A DNA stretch of 64,000 nucleotides. Origin: PXAP01 sp046483315 (GTDB lineage: Bacteria > Bacteroidota > Bacteroidia > Bacteroidales > PUMT01). Shown here in pieces: positions 24,867-33,589 of this stretch; positions within the stretch are counted from its first letter, which is position 1; every line of letters starts with the position of its first letter. Position numbers and translations under genes: made by a program. The notes under the pieces are model-generated. The model had not been told where the DNA came from, searched no databases, and saw only the letters and a list, made by a program, of their open reading frames with translations. The stretch lies in NCBI GenBank assembly GCA_046483315.1, contig JAWODJ010000122.1, positions 1 to 64,000 of the forward strand, given 5' to 3'.

Positions 24867-25763
24867 TTATTCCGGGAGGTGTTTTCTTTTAACAAGGCTG
24901 AGAAATTTTTCAACAACCTCATTATCTTCTTCCCAGTTATAGTTGGTTTTTATGTAATCTAATGCCTCCTCATAGGAAGATGCATTATTCAGGGTATCTA
25001 AACACTCATTATACCTGTCCGGTCTTCCCCTGAAAAGTTCTTTGATAAATAAAAACTTTTCGTTCAGGCCAATAGAGTTTTTCAGGTCAGATATAGGCTT
25101 TGACTGCATCTTTGATGTAAGGTCTTTTTTTGCCTGTTTGTCACCCATTGCCCGGTTAATATAATTTTTGGAGGACTGGAACCTGTCCGCCACTCTTTCA
25201 ATGTCGCCCGTCCCGTTTTTCTTTTTTCCGGGTTTTTCCTCTTTATCCCTTTCGGGGGATTCTTTTTCCCCTGGTTCTTTGTTTGATTCGTCCTTCTGTA
25301 TTGCTTCTGTTTTTTCACGATCCGGTTTCTTATCCGGTCCCCGGTCTGCATTTCCTGATTCAGAGATTGACTCTGAAGTTCGCTGCTGATCTGTCTCCGG
25401 TTTTGTATCCTCTCCGGTATCTTTTTGCACTGTACTTTTTCTTTCCTGCCGGGAATCGTCCATTTGTCTTGTTACAGGATCCGGAATGATTCCTTCTGCC
25501 TCAAATAATCTATTGTTATCAACCGGTTGCGGATCGGATGGTACCACCGGCTTGCCGGCATGTTCTGATCGCACCTCATCTTCTTTGCCTGAAGGAGGGG
25601 CAGCAGTCAGTTGAAGAAGGATATCATAGAGTTCCCTTGTCCTGGCAAGGGCCAGGTCTGTATCGATCCTTGATGGTTCGTTACCGGTATCGAACTGTTT
25701 AATAATTAATTCCAGTTCTCTAAGTTTATAATTCAGGCTTTTGACAAAACTTTTTGAATACAT
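24867..25763 (-). CDS. Conserved Bacteroidota hypothetical protein with charged linker
   Basis: A 298-residue cytoplasmic protein of unknown function in three parts. An N-terminal helical segment (1-55, SFVKSLNYKLRELELIIKQFD) comes first. The middle, about 56-190, is rich in E, K, D, P and S and predicted disordered. The C-terminal domain (about 205-298) is conserved: PISDLKNSIGLNEKFLFIKELFRG, then YNECLDTLNNASSYEEALDYIKTNYNWEEDN and FLSLVKRK. I recall similar C-terminal domains in many Bacteroidota hypothetical proteins, often near tdk or rsmI. No membrane segment or catalytic motif is seen. It heads the rsmI-xseA-kinase run and is divergent from tdk (75 bases). Confidence 0.75.
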   Translation of the reverse strand: MYSKSFVKSLNYKLRELELIIKQFDTGNEPSRIDTDLALARTRELYDILLQLTAAPPSGKEDEVRSEHAGKPVVPSDPQPVDNNRLFEAEGIIPDPVTRQMDDSRQERKSTVQKDTGEDTKPETDQQRTSESISESGNADRGPDKKPDREKTEAIQKDESNKEPGEKESPERDKEEKPGKKKNGTGDIERVADRFQSSKNYINRAMGDKQAKKDLTSKMQSKPISDLKNSIGLNEKFLFIKELFRGRPDRYNECLDTLNNASSYEEALDYIKTNYNWEEDNEVVEKFLSLVKRKHLPE

Positions 25764-25838
25764 ATTTTATTAATAACATTTGGTATTGCATTTTATTTAA
25801 TTTTGTAAAATTAACAATTATATGAGAAAGCTACCGGG

Positions 25839-26420
25839 ATGTTTCTGGAAAATTCAATTAGGGGTAATAAAAAAAGAGGGTGGATAGAAGTGATTGCCGG
25901 CTCAATGTTTTCCGGAAAAACTGAAGAGCTGATACGGCGTCTTAAAAGAGCCAGGATTGCAAACCAGACTGTCGAGATATTCAAACCCGATATAGACAAA
26001 AGGTTTTCTGATGAGCAGGTTATCTCTCACGATGACAATGCCATTATGTCTACACCGGTATCGACATCCGGCAATATCCTGCTTCTATCCACAGATGTTG
26101 ATGTCGTGGGGATTGATGAAGCCCAGTTTTTTGACGATAACCTGGTTGATGTATGCAATGATCTGGCATACAGAGGTACCAGGGTCATTGTTGCGGGACT
26201 GGATATGGACTTTCGTGGCAAACCATTCGGACCTATTCCTGATTTGCTTGCTGCTGCAGAATATGTAACAAAGGTACACGCCATATGCATGCATTGTGGT
26301 AATCTGGCGCAGTTTTCTTTCCGTAAGGATATTTCGGAGAAGGTCGTTCTTATTGGTGAAAAAAATGTTTACGAACCACTTTGCCGTGCCTGCTTTTATG
26401 AAATACATCGACGGCGGTAA
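25839..26420 (+). CDS. tdk: Thymidine kinase (type II)
   Basis: Phosphorylates thymidine to dTMP with ATP in the salvage pathway. The P-loop GSMFSGKT is at 21-28, the Walker B/lid region at VVGIDEAQFFDD (about 91-102), and the zinc-binding cysteines in CMHCGN and CRACF near the C-terminus. The base-binding lasso is FSFRKD through VLIGEKNVYEPLC. At 193 residues the length is normal for bacterial type II enzymes. Upstream, TTTG (25779-25782) and TAATTTTG (25798-25805) resemble a promoter, but the spacing of 15 is shorter than usual. Confidence 0.96.
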   Translation: MFLENSIRGNKKRGWIEVIAGSMFSGKTEELIRRLKRARIANQTVEIFKPDIDKRFSDEQVISHDDNAIMSTPVSTSGNILLLSTDVDVVGIDEAQFFDDNLVDVCNDLAYRGTRVIVAGLDMDFRGKPFGPIPDLLAAAEYVTKVHAICMHCGNLAQFSFRKDISEKVVLIGEKNVYEPLCRACFYEIHRRR

Positions 26421-26550
26421 GTTGCAGTCCGCGCAGCTATTATTTTTCAAATCCATGGGAAGAGACGATTAATTGATATGCGGCGGACTTACTTGAGGTC
26501 TTATAACATCCCGGCAGGGAAATTAAAAATTGAAGCACAAAACCGGAAGG

Positions 26551-29022
26551 ATGTCAGAATATAAAATCAGTACATTGGCAGAAGCCTGCCGCGGGGAGTT
26601 GCATCCTGCCGACAAAACGGATTTTGTTATAAGAAATATTCTTATTGACAGCAGGAAACCGGTATTTCCCGGCGAATCAATTTTTGTTGCAATAAAAGGC
26701 GAGCGGCATGATGGCCATAATTATATAGAAGAACTGTATGCTAAAAATGTCAGGAGCTTTATTGTTAGCCGCTTGCCGGATAATATATCAGATCTTCCGG
26801 ATGCAATTTTTATACTTGTTCCAAATACTCTTACTGCCCTGCAGCAGGTTTCAGCCATGCACCGGTCTGTATTTGATATTCCGGTTATGGGAATTACCGG
26901 AAGCAATGGAAAGACCATTCTTAAAGAGTGGTTATTCCAGTTATTGCATAAAGATAAAATTATTGTACGAAGCCCTAAAAGCTACAATTCACAGGTCGGT
27001 GTCCCTCTTTCAGTCTGGCAACTGGGCCCTCATCATGAAATTGCACTTTTTGAAGCAGGTATATCCAGGCCGGGAGAAATGGGTTTTCTTGAACCGGTAA
27101 TAAAGCCCGGTATTGGTATAATAACCAATATAGGAGAGGCTCATCAGGAGTATTTCACCGATATGGATGAGAAACTGGCCGAAAAGCTTTCTTTGTTTAA
27201 AAATTCAGATGTAATAATCTATTGCAGGGATCATAAACTGATTGATGATCATTTGATGAGTAATCCTGACTTCGCAGGAAAAAAATTTTTTACATGGTCA
27301 TCGGCTGTTCCTGCTGATCTGCAAATTAAAAAGATTTCCAGGAAGAAAGATTTTACTTCAATGGATGCCATTTACAGGGGTGAGAATTGTGGGATATCCA
27401 TACCTTTTACCGATCGGGCCTCTGCAGAGAATGCAATACATGCATGGGCAGTTCTGCTTATGCTTGGGTATTCTCATGATTACATTGCAGAAAATATGAG
27501 AGAACTTATCCCTGTGGCCATGCGAATGGAGCAGAAACAGGGTATAAATAACTGTACGGTTATTAATGACAGTTACAATTCCGATCCCGGCTCCCTTGCA
27601 ATTGCAATGGAATTTCTTGCAAGGCAGGGTCAGCATGAAAGGAAAACCATAGTGTTGTCTGATATGTTTGAAACAGGCAAAGGCAATGATGAACTGTATA
27701 TGGAGATAGGGAATTTACTTGGAAGTCACAAAATAGACCGTTTTATTGGTATTGGTGATAACATAAGGGAAGTCCGGAGATATTACAGCGGCAATTCTTT
27801 TTATTACAGGTTAACTGACGATTTTATCAGCGATTTTAATCCGGGCAGTTTCAGTAATGAGGCCATTCTGCTGAAAGGTTCCAGAAAGTTCGGATTTGAG
27901 CGTATATCATTACTTCTTGAAGAAAAGGCACATGCCACAGTTCTGGAGATCAATCTCAACAATCTTATCATGAACTTCAATTATTTCAGGTCCCGTCTTG
28001 AACCCGGTACCGGAATCATGGCTGTGGTCAAGGCTTTTTCATATGGCAGCGGAAGCTATGAGATAGCAAACATACTTTCATATAATCTTGTAGATTATCT
28101 TGCAGTGGCATTTTTTGATGAGGGCCTTAGCCTCAGAAAAGCAGGTATCTCATTGCCAGTTATGGTTATGAACCCTGATTTCTCCAGCTATCCGCTGATG
28201 GCTGACAATTTGCTTGAGCCTGAAATATACAGCTTTTCCGGTCTGAGACTTTTCATAGAGATGGCTGAGAGTAAAAATCTTAAGAGATATCCCGTTCATA
28301 TTAAACTTGATACAGGGATGCACAGGCTTGGATTTACATCTGATGAATTACCCGAACTCATTAAGATCCTTGTTGCCGGTAAGTCCATTGAGATAAAATC
28401 TCTGTTTTCTCATCTTGCGGCTGCCGATGACCCTTTTCATGATGATTTTACAAGAGAGCAGATCGCCCTTTTCAGGGTAATGTCTGATAATATTTGCAAA
28501 AAACTCGGTTATCCTGTTTTGCGTCATATTCTTAATTCTGCGGGTATTGAACGTTTTCCCGGTGCACAGTTTGATATGGTGAGGCTGGGAATAGGTATGT
28601 ACGGTATAAGCTCGCTGAGAAATAACCGGCTTGCCAATGTGAATACTTTCAGGAGCGTAATATCGCAGGTAAAGAATGTTCCGGCCGGCAGGACCGTTGG
28701 ATATGCCAGGGCACACAGAACAGTTTTTGATACCAGGGTTGCCATAGTGCCGGTTGGTTATGCTGACGGACTGGACAGGAGGCTGGGCAACGGGAGGGGC
28801 ATGATGATCGTTAACGGTTTTTCTGTTCCTGTTCTTGGAAATATCTGTATGGATATGTGTATGCTTGATATAACCGGCACCAATGCAAGGGAGGGTGACG
28901 AGGTGATTATTTTTGGTGATGAGGTTACCATTTCCGATATTGCAAAATTATTGGGCACTATTCCATATGAAGTATTTACGAATATTTCGGGAAGAGTTAA
29001 GCGTGTTTATGTTCAGGAATAA
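26551..29022 (+). CDS. Fused MurF ligase / alanine racemase
   Basis: Bifunctional cell-wall enzyme of 823 residues. The N-terminal half (about 1-455) is UDP-MurNAc-tripeptide:D-Ala-D-Ala ligase, with LIDSRKPVFPGESIFVAIKGERHDG, P-loop GITGSNGKT (114-122), ITNIGEAH and VINDSYNSDPGS. The C-terminal half (about 461-823) is a PLP alanine racemase with the Schiff-base lysine K494 in VVKAFSYGSG, HIKLDTGMHRLGF, and the catalytic tyrosine at about 737 in VGYADG. The fusion couples D-Ala production to its use and is known in Bacteroidota. ATG 26551 is preferred over TTG 26530 because it starts at the MurF fold. A glycosyltransferase follows after 18 bases. Confidence 0.93.
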   Translation: MSEYKISTLAEACRGELHPADKTDFVIRNILIDSRKPVFPGESIFVAIKGERHDGHNYIEELYAKNVRSFIVSRLPDNISDLPDAIFILVPNTLTALQQVSAMHRSVFDIPVMGITGSNGKTILKEWLFQLLHKDKIIVRSPKSYNSQVGVPLSVWQLGPHHEIALFEAGISRPGEMGFLEPVIKPGIGIITNIGEAHQEYFTDMDEKLAEKLSLFKNSDVIIYCRDHKLIDDHLMSNPDFAGKKFFTWSSAVPADLQIKKISRKKDFTSMDAIYRGENCGISIPFTDRASAENAIHAWAVLLMLGYSHDYIAENMRELIPVAMRMEQKQGINNCTVINDSYNSDPGSLAIAMEFLARQGQHERKTIVLSDMFETGKGNDELYMEIGNLLGSHKIDRFIGIGDNIREVRRYYSGNSFYYRLTDDFISDFNPGSFSNEAILLKGSRKFGFERISLLLEEKAHATVLEINLNNLIMNFNYFRSRLEPGTGIMAVVKAFSYGSGSYEIANILSYNLVDYLAVAFFDEGLSLRKAGISLPVMVMNPDFSSYPLMADNLLEPEIYSFSGLRLFIEMAESKNLKRYPVHIKLDTGMHRLGFTSDELPELIKILVAGKSIEIKSLFSHLAAADDPFHDDFTREQIALFRVMSDNICKKLGYPVLRHILNSAGIERFPGAQFDMVRLGIGMYGISSLRNNRLANVNTFRSVISQVKNVPAGRTVGYARAHRTVFDTRVAIVPVGYADGLDRRLGNGRGMMIVNGFSVPVLGNICMDMCMLDITGTNAREGDEVIIFGDEVTISDIAKLLGTIPYEVFTNISGRVKRVYVQE

Positions 29023-29040
29023 TAACAGTAAATATATAAT

Positions 29041-29799
29041 ATGCCGGAGATATCAGCAGTAATAATAACATTTAACGAGGAAGCAAACATTGAACGGTGC
29101 CTTAAATCGGTTAGGAATGTTGCAGACGAAATCATTGTAGTCGACTCTTTTTCAACAGATAAAACGTCTGAAATATGCAGTAAATATAAAGCCAGGTTTG
29201 TCCACAACACTTTTAACGGGTATATTGAACAAAAGAATTTTGCGCTCTCTATGGCAAAATACCCTGTTGTTCTATCTCTTGATGCTGATGAGGCTCTTTC
29301 GGCAGAACTTGAAAATTCAATTCTGAAGGTCAAGGAAGACTGGAGACATGATGGATATTACTGCAACAGGATAAATAATTTCTATGGTAAGTGGATGAGG
29401 CATAATAGTAAGTACCCGGACTGGGTTATGAGGTTGTTTGATAAGGAGAGGGGTAGCTGGGGCGGATTAAATCCGCATGACCGGGTGGAACTGAGGAGGG
29501 GTTCTTCAACCGCCAGACTTAAAGGCAATATTGAACATTATTCCTATAAATCAATTTCCGAGCATATCAATAAGGTTAACCTGTTCACCGATATAGCAGC
29601 CAATGCCTACTACAAGAACAATATAAGTGCCGGATATCTGAAAATATTTATTCATCCGGCATGGAAATTTTTCAGGGAACTGATTATCAGAAGAGGTATA
29701 CTTGACGGTTATTACGGTGTGGTGCTGGGTGGAATAAAATCATTTGAGACATTTCTTAAGTACATTAAGCTGAGACATTTATACCGCAAATCCCGTTAA
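29041..29799 (+). CDS. Family 2 glycosyltransferase, WaaE/KdtX type
   Basis: A 252-residue cytoplasmic or peripheral GT2 enzyme, probably acting on the LPS core. The start, PEISAVIITFNEEANIERCL, is the usual GT-A opening; VADEIIVVDSFSTDKT binds the nucleotide and DAD at 81-83 the metal. The KYPDWVMRLFDKERGSWGGLNPHD block and LKGNIEHYSYKSISEHI are characteristic of the lipopolysaccharide core beta-glucosyltransferase group. A hydrophobic, basic C-terminus (KIFIHPAWKFFRELIIRRG) may attach to the membrane. It lies 18 bases after murF-alr and is convergent with the Crp-family gene. Acceptor specificity is inferred. Confidence 0.88.
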   Translation: MPEISAVIITFNEEANIERCLKSVRNVADEIIVVDSFSTDKTSEICSKYKARFVHNTFNGYIEQKNFALSMAKYPVVLSLDADEALSAELENSILKVKEDWRHDGYYCNRINNFYGKWMRHNSKYPDWVMRLFDKERGSWGGLNPHDRVELRRGSSTARLKGNIEHYSYKSISEHINKVNLFTDIAANAYYKNNISAGYLKIFIHPAWKFFRELIIRRGILDGYYGVVLGGIKSFETFLKYIKLRHLYRKSR

Positions 29800-29813
29800 T
29801 ATAAATTTCCAAA

Positions 29814-30509
29814 TCAGCCATGTTTGCTTATTTTTTCAAGCTGATCATAATCAAGAATCCGTATTTTTCTGCCATCAATAGAGATAACGCCTTCAGAAGC
29901 AAAGTTTGACAGGGTGCGGATGGCGTTGGATGTAGTCATGTTTGAAAGGTTGGCAATATCCTCTCTTGAAAGATATACTTTAATTGTTTGATTATCCTTT
30001 TCCATTCCGTATGTATCCTTCAGGAATATAAGGGATTCGGCCAGTCGCCCCCTTATATGTTTTTGAGTCAGGGTTACCGTGCGGCTGTTTGAAAAGCCCA
30101 GTTCGGTGGCAAATGATTTTATGATGCTTAATGAAAGCATTGAATTTGTCTGCAGAACCTTAAACAGAGATTCCCTGTTTATTATACATATTGTAGAATC
30201 TTCTATAGCCAGGGCGGAAGCCATGTAATTCTCTTCGGCAAAAAGCGCCCTGTAGCCAATAAAACCAATTGGTTTGGCCATCCTTACAATTTGCTCCCTG
30301 CCTCCGATACCTTCTTTGTATATCTTGACCTTCCCGGCAGACAGACATATCAGTCCCTCAGGTCTTTCCCCTTCACTGTATATTGTTTCTCCTTTACGGA
30401 ACTTCAAACATTTATGTTTCTCTGAAAGAATTTCCTTCTCCTTCTGCGTCAGTCCGAAGAAAATGGAATTTTCATTGTTGATGCAGTGATTGCAGATAAT
30501 GTTGCTCAT
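29814..30509 (-). CDS. Crp/Fnr family transcriptional regulator
   Basis: A 231-residue regulator with an N-terminal cyclic-nucleotide-binding-type beta roll (about 15-130, FRKGETIYSEGERPEGLICLSAGKVKIY) and a C-terminal winged helix (about 165-222, LSREDIANLSNMTTSNAIRTLSNFASEGVISIDG). The N-terminus has C6-x-x-C9, with further cysteines at about 34, 55 and 108. This is suggestive of redox or metal sensing but is not the Fnr four-cysteine pattern. The effector is unknown. A fair promoter lies at 30535-30564. It is convergent with the glycosyltransferase and lies 151 bases from the 3' end of nadE. Confidence 0.9.
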   Translation of the reverse strand: MSNIICNHCINNENSIFFGLTQKEKEILSEKHKCLKFRKGETIYSEGERPEGLICLSAGKVKIYKEGIGGREQIVRMAKPIGFIGYRALFAEENYMASALAIEDSTICIINRESLFKVLQTNSMLSLSIIKSFATELGFSNSRTVTLTQKHIRGRLAESLIFLKDTYGMEKDNQTIKVYLSREDIANLSNMTTSNAIRTLSNFASEGVISIDGRKIRILDYDQLEKISKHG

Positions 30510-30534
30510 GTCGGTAATTATTGAACCCAGTGTG

Positions 30535-30564
30535 CAAATGTAGTGAATGCCTGATATTTTTAAA
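30535..30564 (-). promoter_or_regulatory. Possible promoter of the Crp/Fnr-family gene
   Basis: Read on the minus strand, TACATTTG (TAnnTTTG; 30542-30535) is preceded 18 bases upstream by TTTA (30564-30561), one base off the TTTG of the -33 box. It would give a leader of about 20 bases. Confidence 0.42.
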
Positions 30565-30660
30565 ACAGAAACTATTCATGTATGTCCGGATGAAGCTCAA
30601 AGTCACAAAATTATGATTATATGCTTATGTGCAAATATCTTATCAAAGTCTTTCAGGTTG

Positions 30661-32316
30661 TCAAAATTTTGCTACCAGCGGCATAGCCCTGCCCTTACCG
30701 AATGCTTTGGAACTAATTCTCAATACCGGCGGGCTCTGGTATCTTTTGTATTCTGTTGAATTTACCATATGTAAAATCTTTTCCACAAGCTTTCTGTCAA
30801 AACCCTCTTTTGCTATTTCCCGTACATCCTTTTTCTGTTCAATATATCTGAACAATATCTTATCCAGCAGGTCATAATCGGGAAGAGAATCAGTATCCTT
30901 TTGATTTTCCTTCAGTTCTGCACTGGGAGCCCTTTTTATCGTACTCTCGGGAATTATTATTTCATTTCGGTTAATATACCGGGCAAGCTCATACACCTGT
31001 GTTTTGTATACATCTCCGAGAACAGACAAAGCGCCGTTTGTATCACCGTACAGGGTAGCGTATCCAACAGCCGATTCACTCTTGTTAGAGGTATTGAGCA
31101 TAATTAACCCAAACTTGTTTGCCATTGCCATAAGCAGTGTGCCCCTGATCCTTGCCTGAATATTTTCCTCCGTTGTATCCTCAGGCAGATTTTTAAAGAG
31201 GGGGGCAAGAGAACTACTGAATGAATCAATCAGGTTGTCAATTTCAATTTCATTATATGATACACCTATATTAGCGGCAAGTTTACCGGCATCTTCCCGG
31301 GAAACCGGAGAGGAGAATCCGGAAGGCATAAAAACAGAATAAACATTTTCATTGCCGAGGGCATCTGCTGCAATTACAGCAGTAACGGAGGAATCCAGTC
31401 CTCCCGAAATGCCCAGTAAGGCTTTCCGGAAACCCGATTTAGCAAAAAAGTCCTTTATCCCCAGAACCAGTGCCCTGTATATCATTTCAGTACCCGGGGT
31501 TTGTGCAGGTACCGTACCGTGTGCAGGAGCATTGAGCACTTCCTGCAACTCGTAGATCTGGAAATCCTCTTCAAAGTAACAAATCCTGTCAAAGATCTCT
31601 CCTTTATCATTAATGACCAGGGAGCCTCCTTCAAATATAAGGTCAGTATTTGCACCAACCTGGTTAACCATAAATATCGGCAGTCCGTATTTTTTTGAAG
31701 TGTTAATAAAAACATCCTTTTTTTTCTGAATATTCGTCCGGGAGAAAGGCGATGCCGAGATATTCACAATAAAATCGGGGTTTTGCTGAGCCAGTTTTTC
31801 CATAGGTGAAACCGTGTAGAGCCTTTTGTTCAGAGAACTGTCCTCAAAGTTCTGGTCGAACCACAAGTCTTCGCAAATGGTTATGGCAATTCGTTTGCCT
31901 TTATACTCAACGATGTTGAAAACACTATTTGGCTCAAAGTAGCGGTATTCATCAAAAACGTCATAATCAGGAAGCAGGGTTTTGTGATGAATACTTTGTA
32001 TCTTCCCTTCATACAGAAAGAAAGCTGAGTTAAATAAACTTTTGCCTTCTTTGCCGGGGTTTAAGGAGGGGGAGCCAATAATGACAGCTATATCTGTACA
32101 AATTTTCGCGATTTTTTTTACAGTATCCTGACATTTTGAAGTAAAGTGTTTGTAGTCAAGCAGATCAAGGGGGGGGTAGCCGCAAACTGATAATTCAGGA
32201 AATATTACCAGATCTGCATTGAACTGCTGGGCCTTTTTTATACAGAACACAATCCTGGTTGTGTTATCATTTATGTTACCAATGTGCAGATTAATCTGGG
32301 CAAGGGCAATCTTCAT
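30661..32316 (-). CDS. nadE: Glutamine-dependent NAD+ synthetase
   Basis: Last step of NAD synthesis: amidates nicotinate adenine dinucleotide using ATP and glutamine. The N-terminal nitrilase-type glutaminase domain (1-about 260) has E41 (FPELSVCGYPP), the lysine of HHKTLLPDYD and the nucleophile cysteine of ITICEDLWFD. The C-terminal synthetase domain has the ATP-pyrophosphatase loop GISGGLDSS near 300, LMAMANKFGLIMLNTSNKSE and GYATLYGDTNGAL. At 551 residues it is slightly shorter than the large eukaryote-like form and typical of Bacteroidota. A TAGATTTG element (32346-32339, minus) lies just upstream but lacks a -33 partner. Confidence 0.96.
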   Translation of the reverse strand: MKIALAQINLHIGNINDNTTRIVFCIKKAQQFNADLVIFPELSVCGYPPLDLLDYKHFTSKCQDTVKKIAKICTDIAVIIGSPSLNPGKEGKSLFNSAFFLYEGKIQSIHHKTLLPDYDVFDEYRYFEPNSVFNIVEYKGKRIAITICEDLWFDQNFEDSSLNKRLYTVSPMEKLAQQNPDFIVNISASPFSRTNIQKKKDVFINTSKKYGLPIFMVNQVGANTDLIFEGGSLVINDKGEIFDRICYFEEDFQIYELQEVLNAPAHGTVPAQTPGTEMIYRALVLGIKDFFAKSGFRKALLGISGGLDSSVTAVIAADALGNENVYSVFMPSGFSSPVSREDAGKLAANIGVSYNEIEIDNLIDSFSSSLAPLFKNLPEDTTEENIQARIRGTLLMAMANKFGLIMLNTSNKSESAVGYATLYGDTNGALSVLGDVYKTQVYELARYINRNEIIIPESTIKRAPSAELKENQKDTDSLPDYDLLDKILFRYIEQKKDVREIAKEGFDRKLVEKILHMVNSTEYKRYQSPPVLRISSKAFGKGRAMPLVAKF

Positions 32317-32442
32317 AATTGTATCGGTTAATATTTTACAAATCTATGATCAGATAAATCCCCATGATACTGGTTATCACAAAACAACATGAGGGATTTA
32401 TTTATATTTTGATTCACATAACATTAATAAAAACAGTTGCTG

Positions 32443-33138
32443 TTAAAATAGCAATCCTAACCTCAATGACACAGAATTCAGGAGAGCTTTATAATTGTCA
32501 TTAGCTGCAATATCAAGGAATCTGTGTCTGTATTCAAATCCTGCAATAAAGGCGGTCTGGCCACCGAGAGAATAGTGGATTCCCGTGGCGAACTGGTATG
32601 AAAGGTTGAAGAATTCAATTTCATCATCAAGGCTCTCATTTCTAATGTTCAGTGTGCTGATATCAGCATTGGACTTTATATTGAAATGACCGCTTACACC
32701 GAGCCTGACATAAATTGTGGTATAGCCTATTTCCCTTGTTGTAAATTTCAGGCCCAGGGGTACATTCAGGTATTGCAGTTTATAGATTGCAATGTTACCG
32801 GGGGTTAAAGTGTCAGCATCAGCATGATTGTCGAATTGAAATGCAACACTGTCAGTGAATTTAAGCTTCCCTCCCAGGCTGTTAAGTGACAGCCCTGTTG
32901 ACAGGGCATAATTTTCACTGAAGAAGTTATCCATTTCAAACCCTGCATTAAAGCCTCCCCTTATGCCGGCATTCTCTGCAATGCGTGATTCAGATTTTAA
33001 CCACGAAATCTGCGGGTCGGCAAAAACACTGAATCTTAATCCCTGTGCACTGGTAAGGCATGGAAAAGCAATTAGAAAAACGGCTATGTATAATTTAATG
33101 AATGAATGCTTTTGCTCAGGTGACACTTTTTTATTCAT
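32443..33138 (-). CDS. PorT-like outer-membrane beta-barrel protein
   Basis: A 231-residue predicted outer-membrane barrel of the PorT/OmpW-like group. A signal peptide follows a charged start (KKVSPEQKHSFIKLYIAVFLIAFPCLTSAQ). Alternating strands follow: GGFNAGFEMDNFFSENYALSTGLSLNSLGGKLKF, IYKLQYLNVPLGLKFTTREIGYTTIYVRLGVSGHFNIKS, TAFIAGFEYRHRFLDI, ending SLRLGLLF with a terminal Phe as usual for barrels. The block YLNVPLGLKF is typical of PorT-family proteins. Whether it takes part in type IX secretion, as PorT of Porphyromonas does, cannot be told; single barrels of this kind are common. Divergent from gldB. Confidence 0.78.
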   Translation of the reverse strand: MNKKVSPEQKHSFIKLYIAVFLIAFPCLTSAQGLRFSVFADPQISWLKSESRIAENAGIRGGFNAGFEMDNFFSENYALSTGLSLNSLGGKLKFTDSVAFQFDNHADADTLTPGNIAIYKLQYLNVPLGLKFTTREIGYTTIYVRLGVSGHFNIKSNADISTLNIRNESLDDEIEFFNLSYQFATGIHYSLGGQTAFIAGFEYRHRFLDIAANDNYKALLNSVSLRLGLLF

Positions 33139-33342
33139 CGATCGCTTATTTATTCCGGCTCATCAGCATTGCCAAACAAAAAACTGACAGCAACCAAAGG
33201 CTGACCGGACCTGTTATTTTAAAATAATTTCTAAAATCTTATCTTTACAAAGATGTGTAAAATCAATTTTATGAACCAGAACATCACTTACAAATATATG
33301 AATTTCACATCATTTCTATGAGGCAAAAGGCAATTTTACTAC

Positions 33343-33402
33343 ATGTGAGTTCGATCAAAGGTCAATAAACCATATGGGTTTGATCTGCAGTTGATCTCAC
33401 AT
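33343..33402. repeat. Nested inverted repeats at the left of element copy B
   Basis: Outer arms ATGTGAG (33343-33349) / CTCACAT (33396-33402) and inner arms GATCAAA (33353-33359) / TTTGATC (33379-33385), all perfect. The outer right arm is the TCACAT of the conserved core. Copy A has a different, longer hairpin at the matching place, so a hairpin is conserved in position but not in sequence. Confidence 0.55.
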
Positions 33403-33537
33403 TTGTTATTATTCACTTTTTGCAATACAAAGAAGATGTGACATGCATTCGTTTGAAACACTTAACCGGAATTAATTGCAAAATATAATTAATTGATATA
33501 TAAATTTTTAACGTGCTTTATACATATTAATCTGACA
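33393..33537 (+). repeat. Intergenic element, copy B (TCACAT-N33-ATGTGA core)
   Basis: Counterpart of 13463-13606. The ungapped 56-base core, 33393-33448, is followed by the weaker block AACCGGAATTAATT and the tail CTTTATACATATTA then ATCTG. It ends about 55 bases before the gldB start, as copy A ends about 50 before abgT2. Confidence 0.65.
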
Positions 33538-33589
33538 GAAGGACAGTTTGTTTGTGTTAGTTATAACTATATGGTTAATTTTTAATTAT

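Larger units (their letters stand above)
33139..33589. promoter_or_regulatory. Divergent intergenic region, PorT-like gene / gldB
   Basis: 451 bases without a gene. The gldB-proximal part carries nested inverted repeats (33343-33402) and copy B of the element also found before abgT2 (33393-33537). The porT-proximal part is AT-rich, with no promoter that I can defend. A TTG at 33548, in frame with gldB, is a less likely start than ATG 33590. Confidence 0.5.

Noticed and set aside
25779..25805. TTTG ... TAATTTTG as a tdk promoter
   Set aside because: Both boxes match, but the 15-base spacing is too short for the usual 18-21; not listed as a separate feature.
26427..26489. AGTCCGC / GCGGACT inverted repeat between tdk and murF-alr
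   Set aside because: Only 7 bases per arm with 50 bases between them, no T run and no conserved context; could easily be chance.
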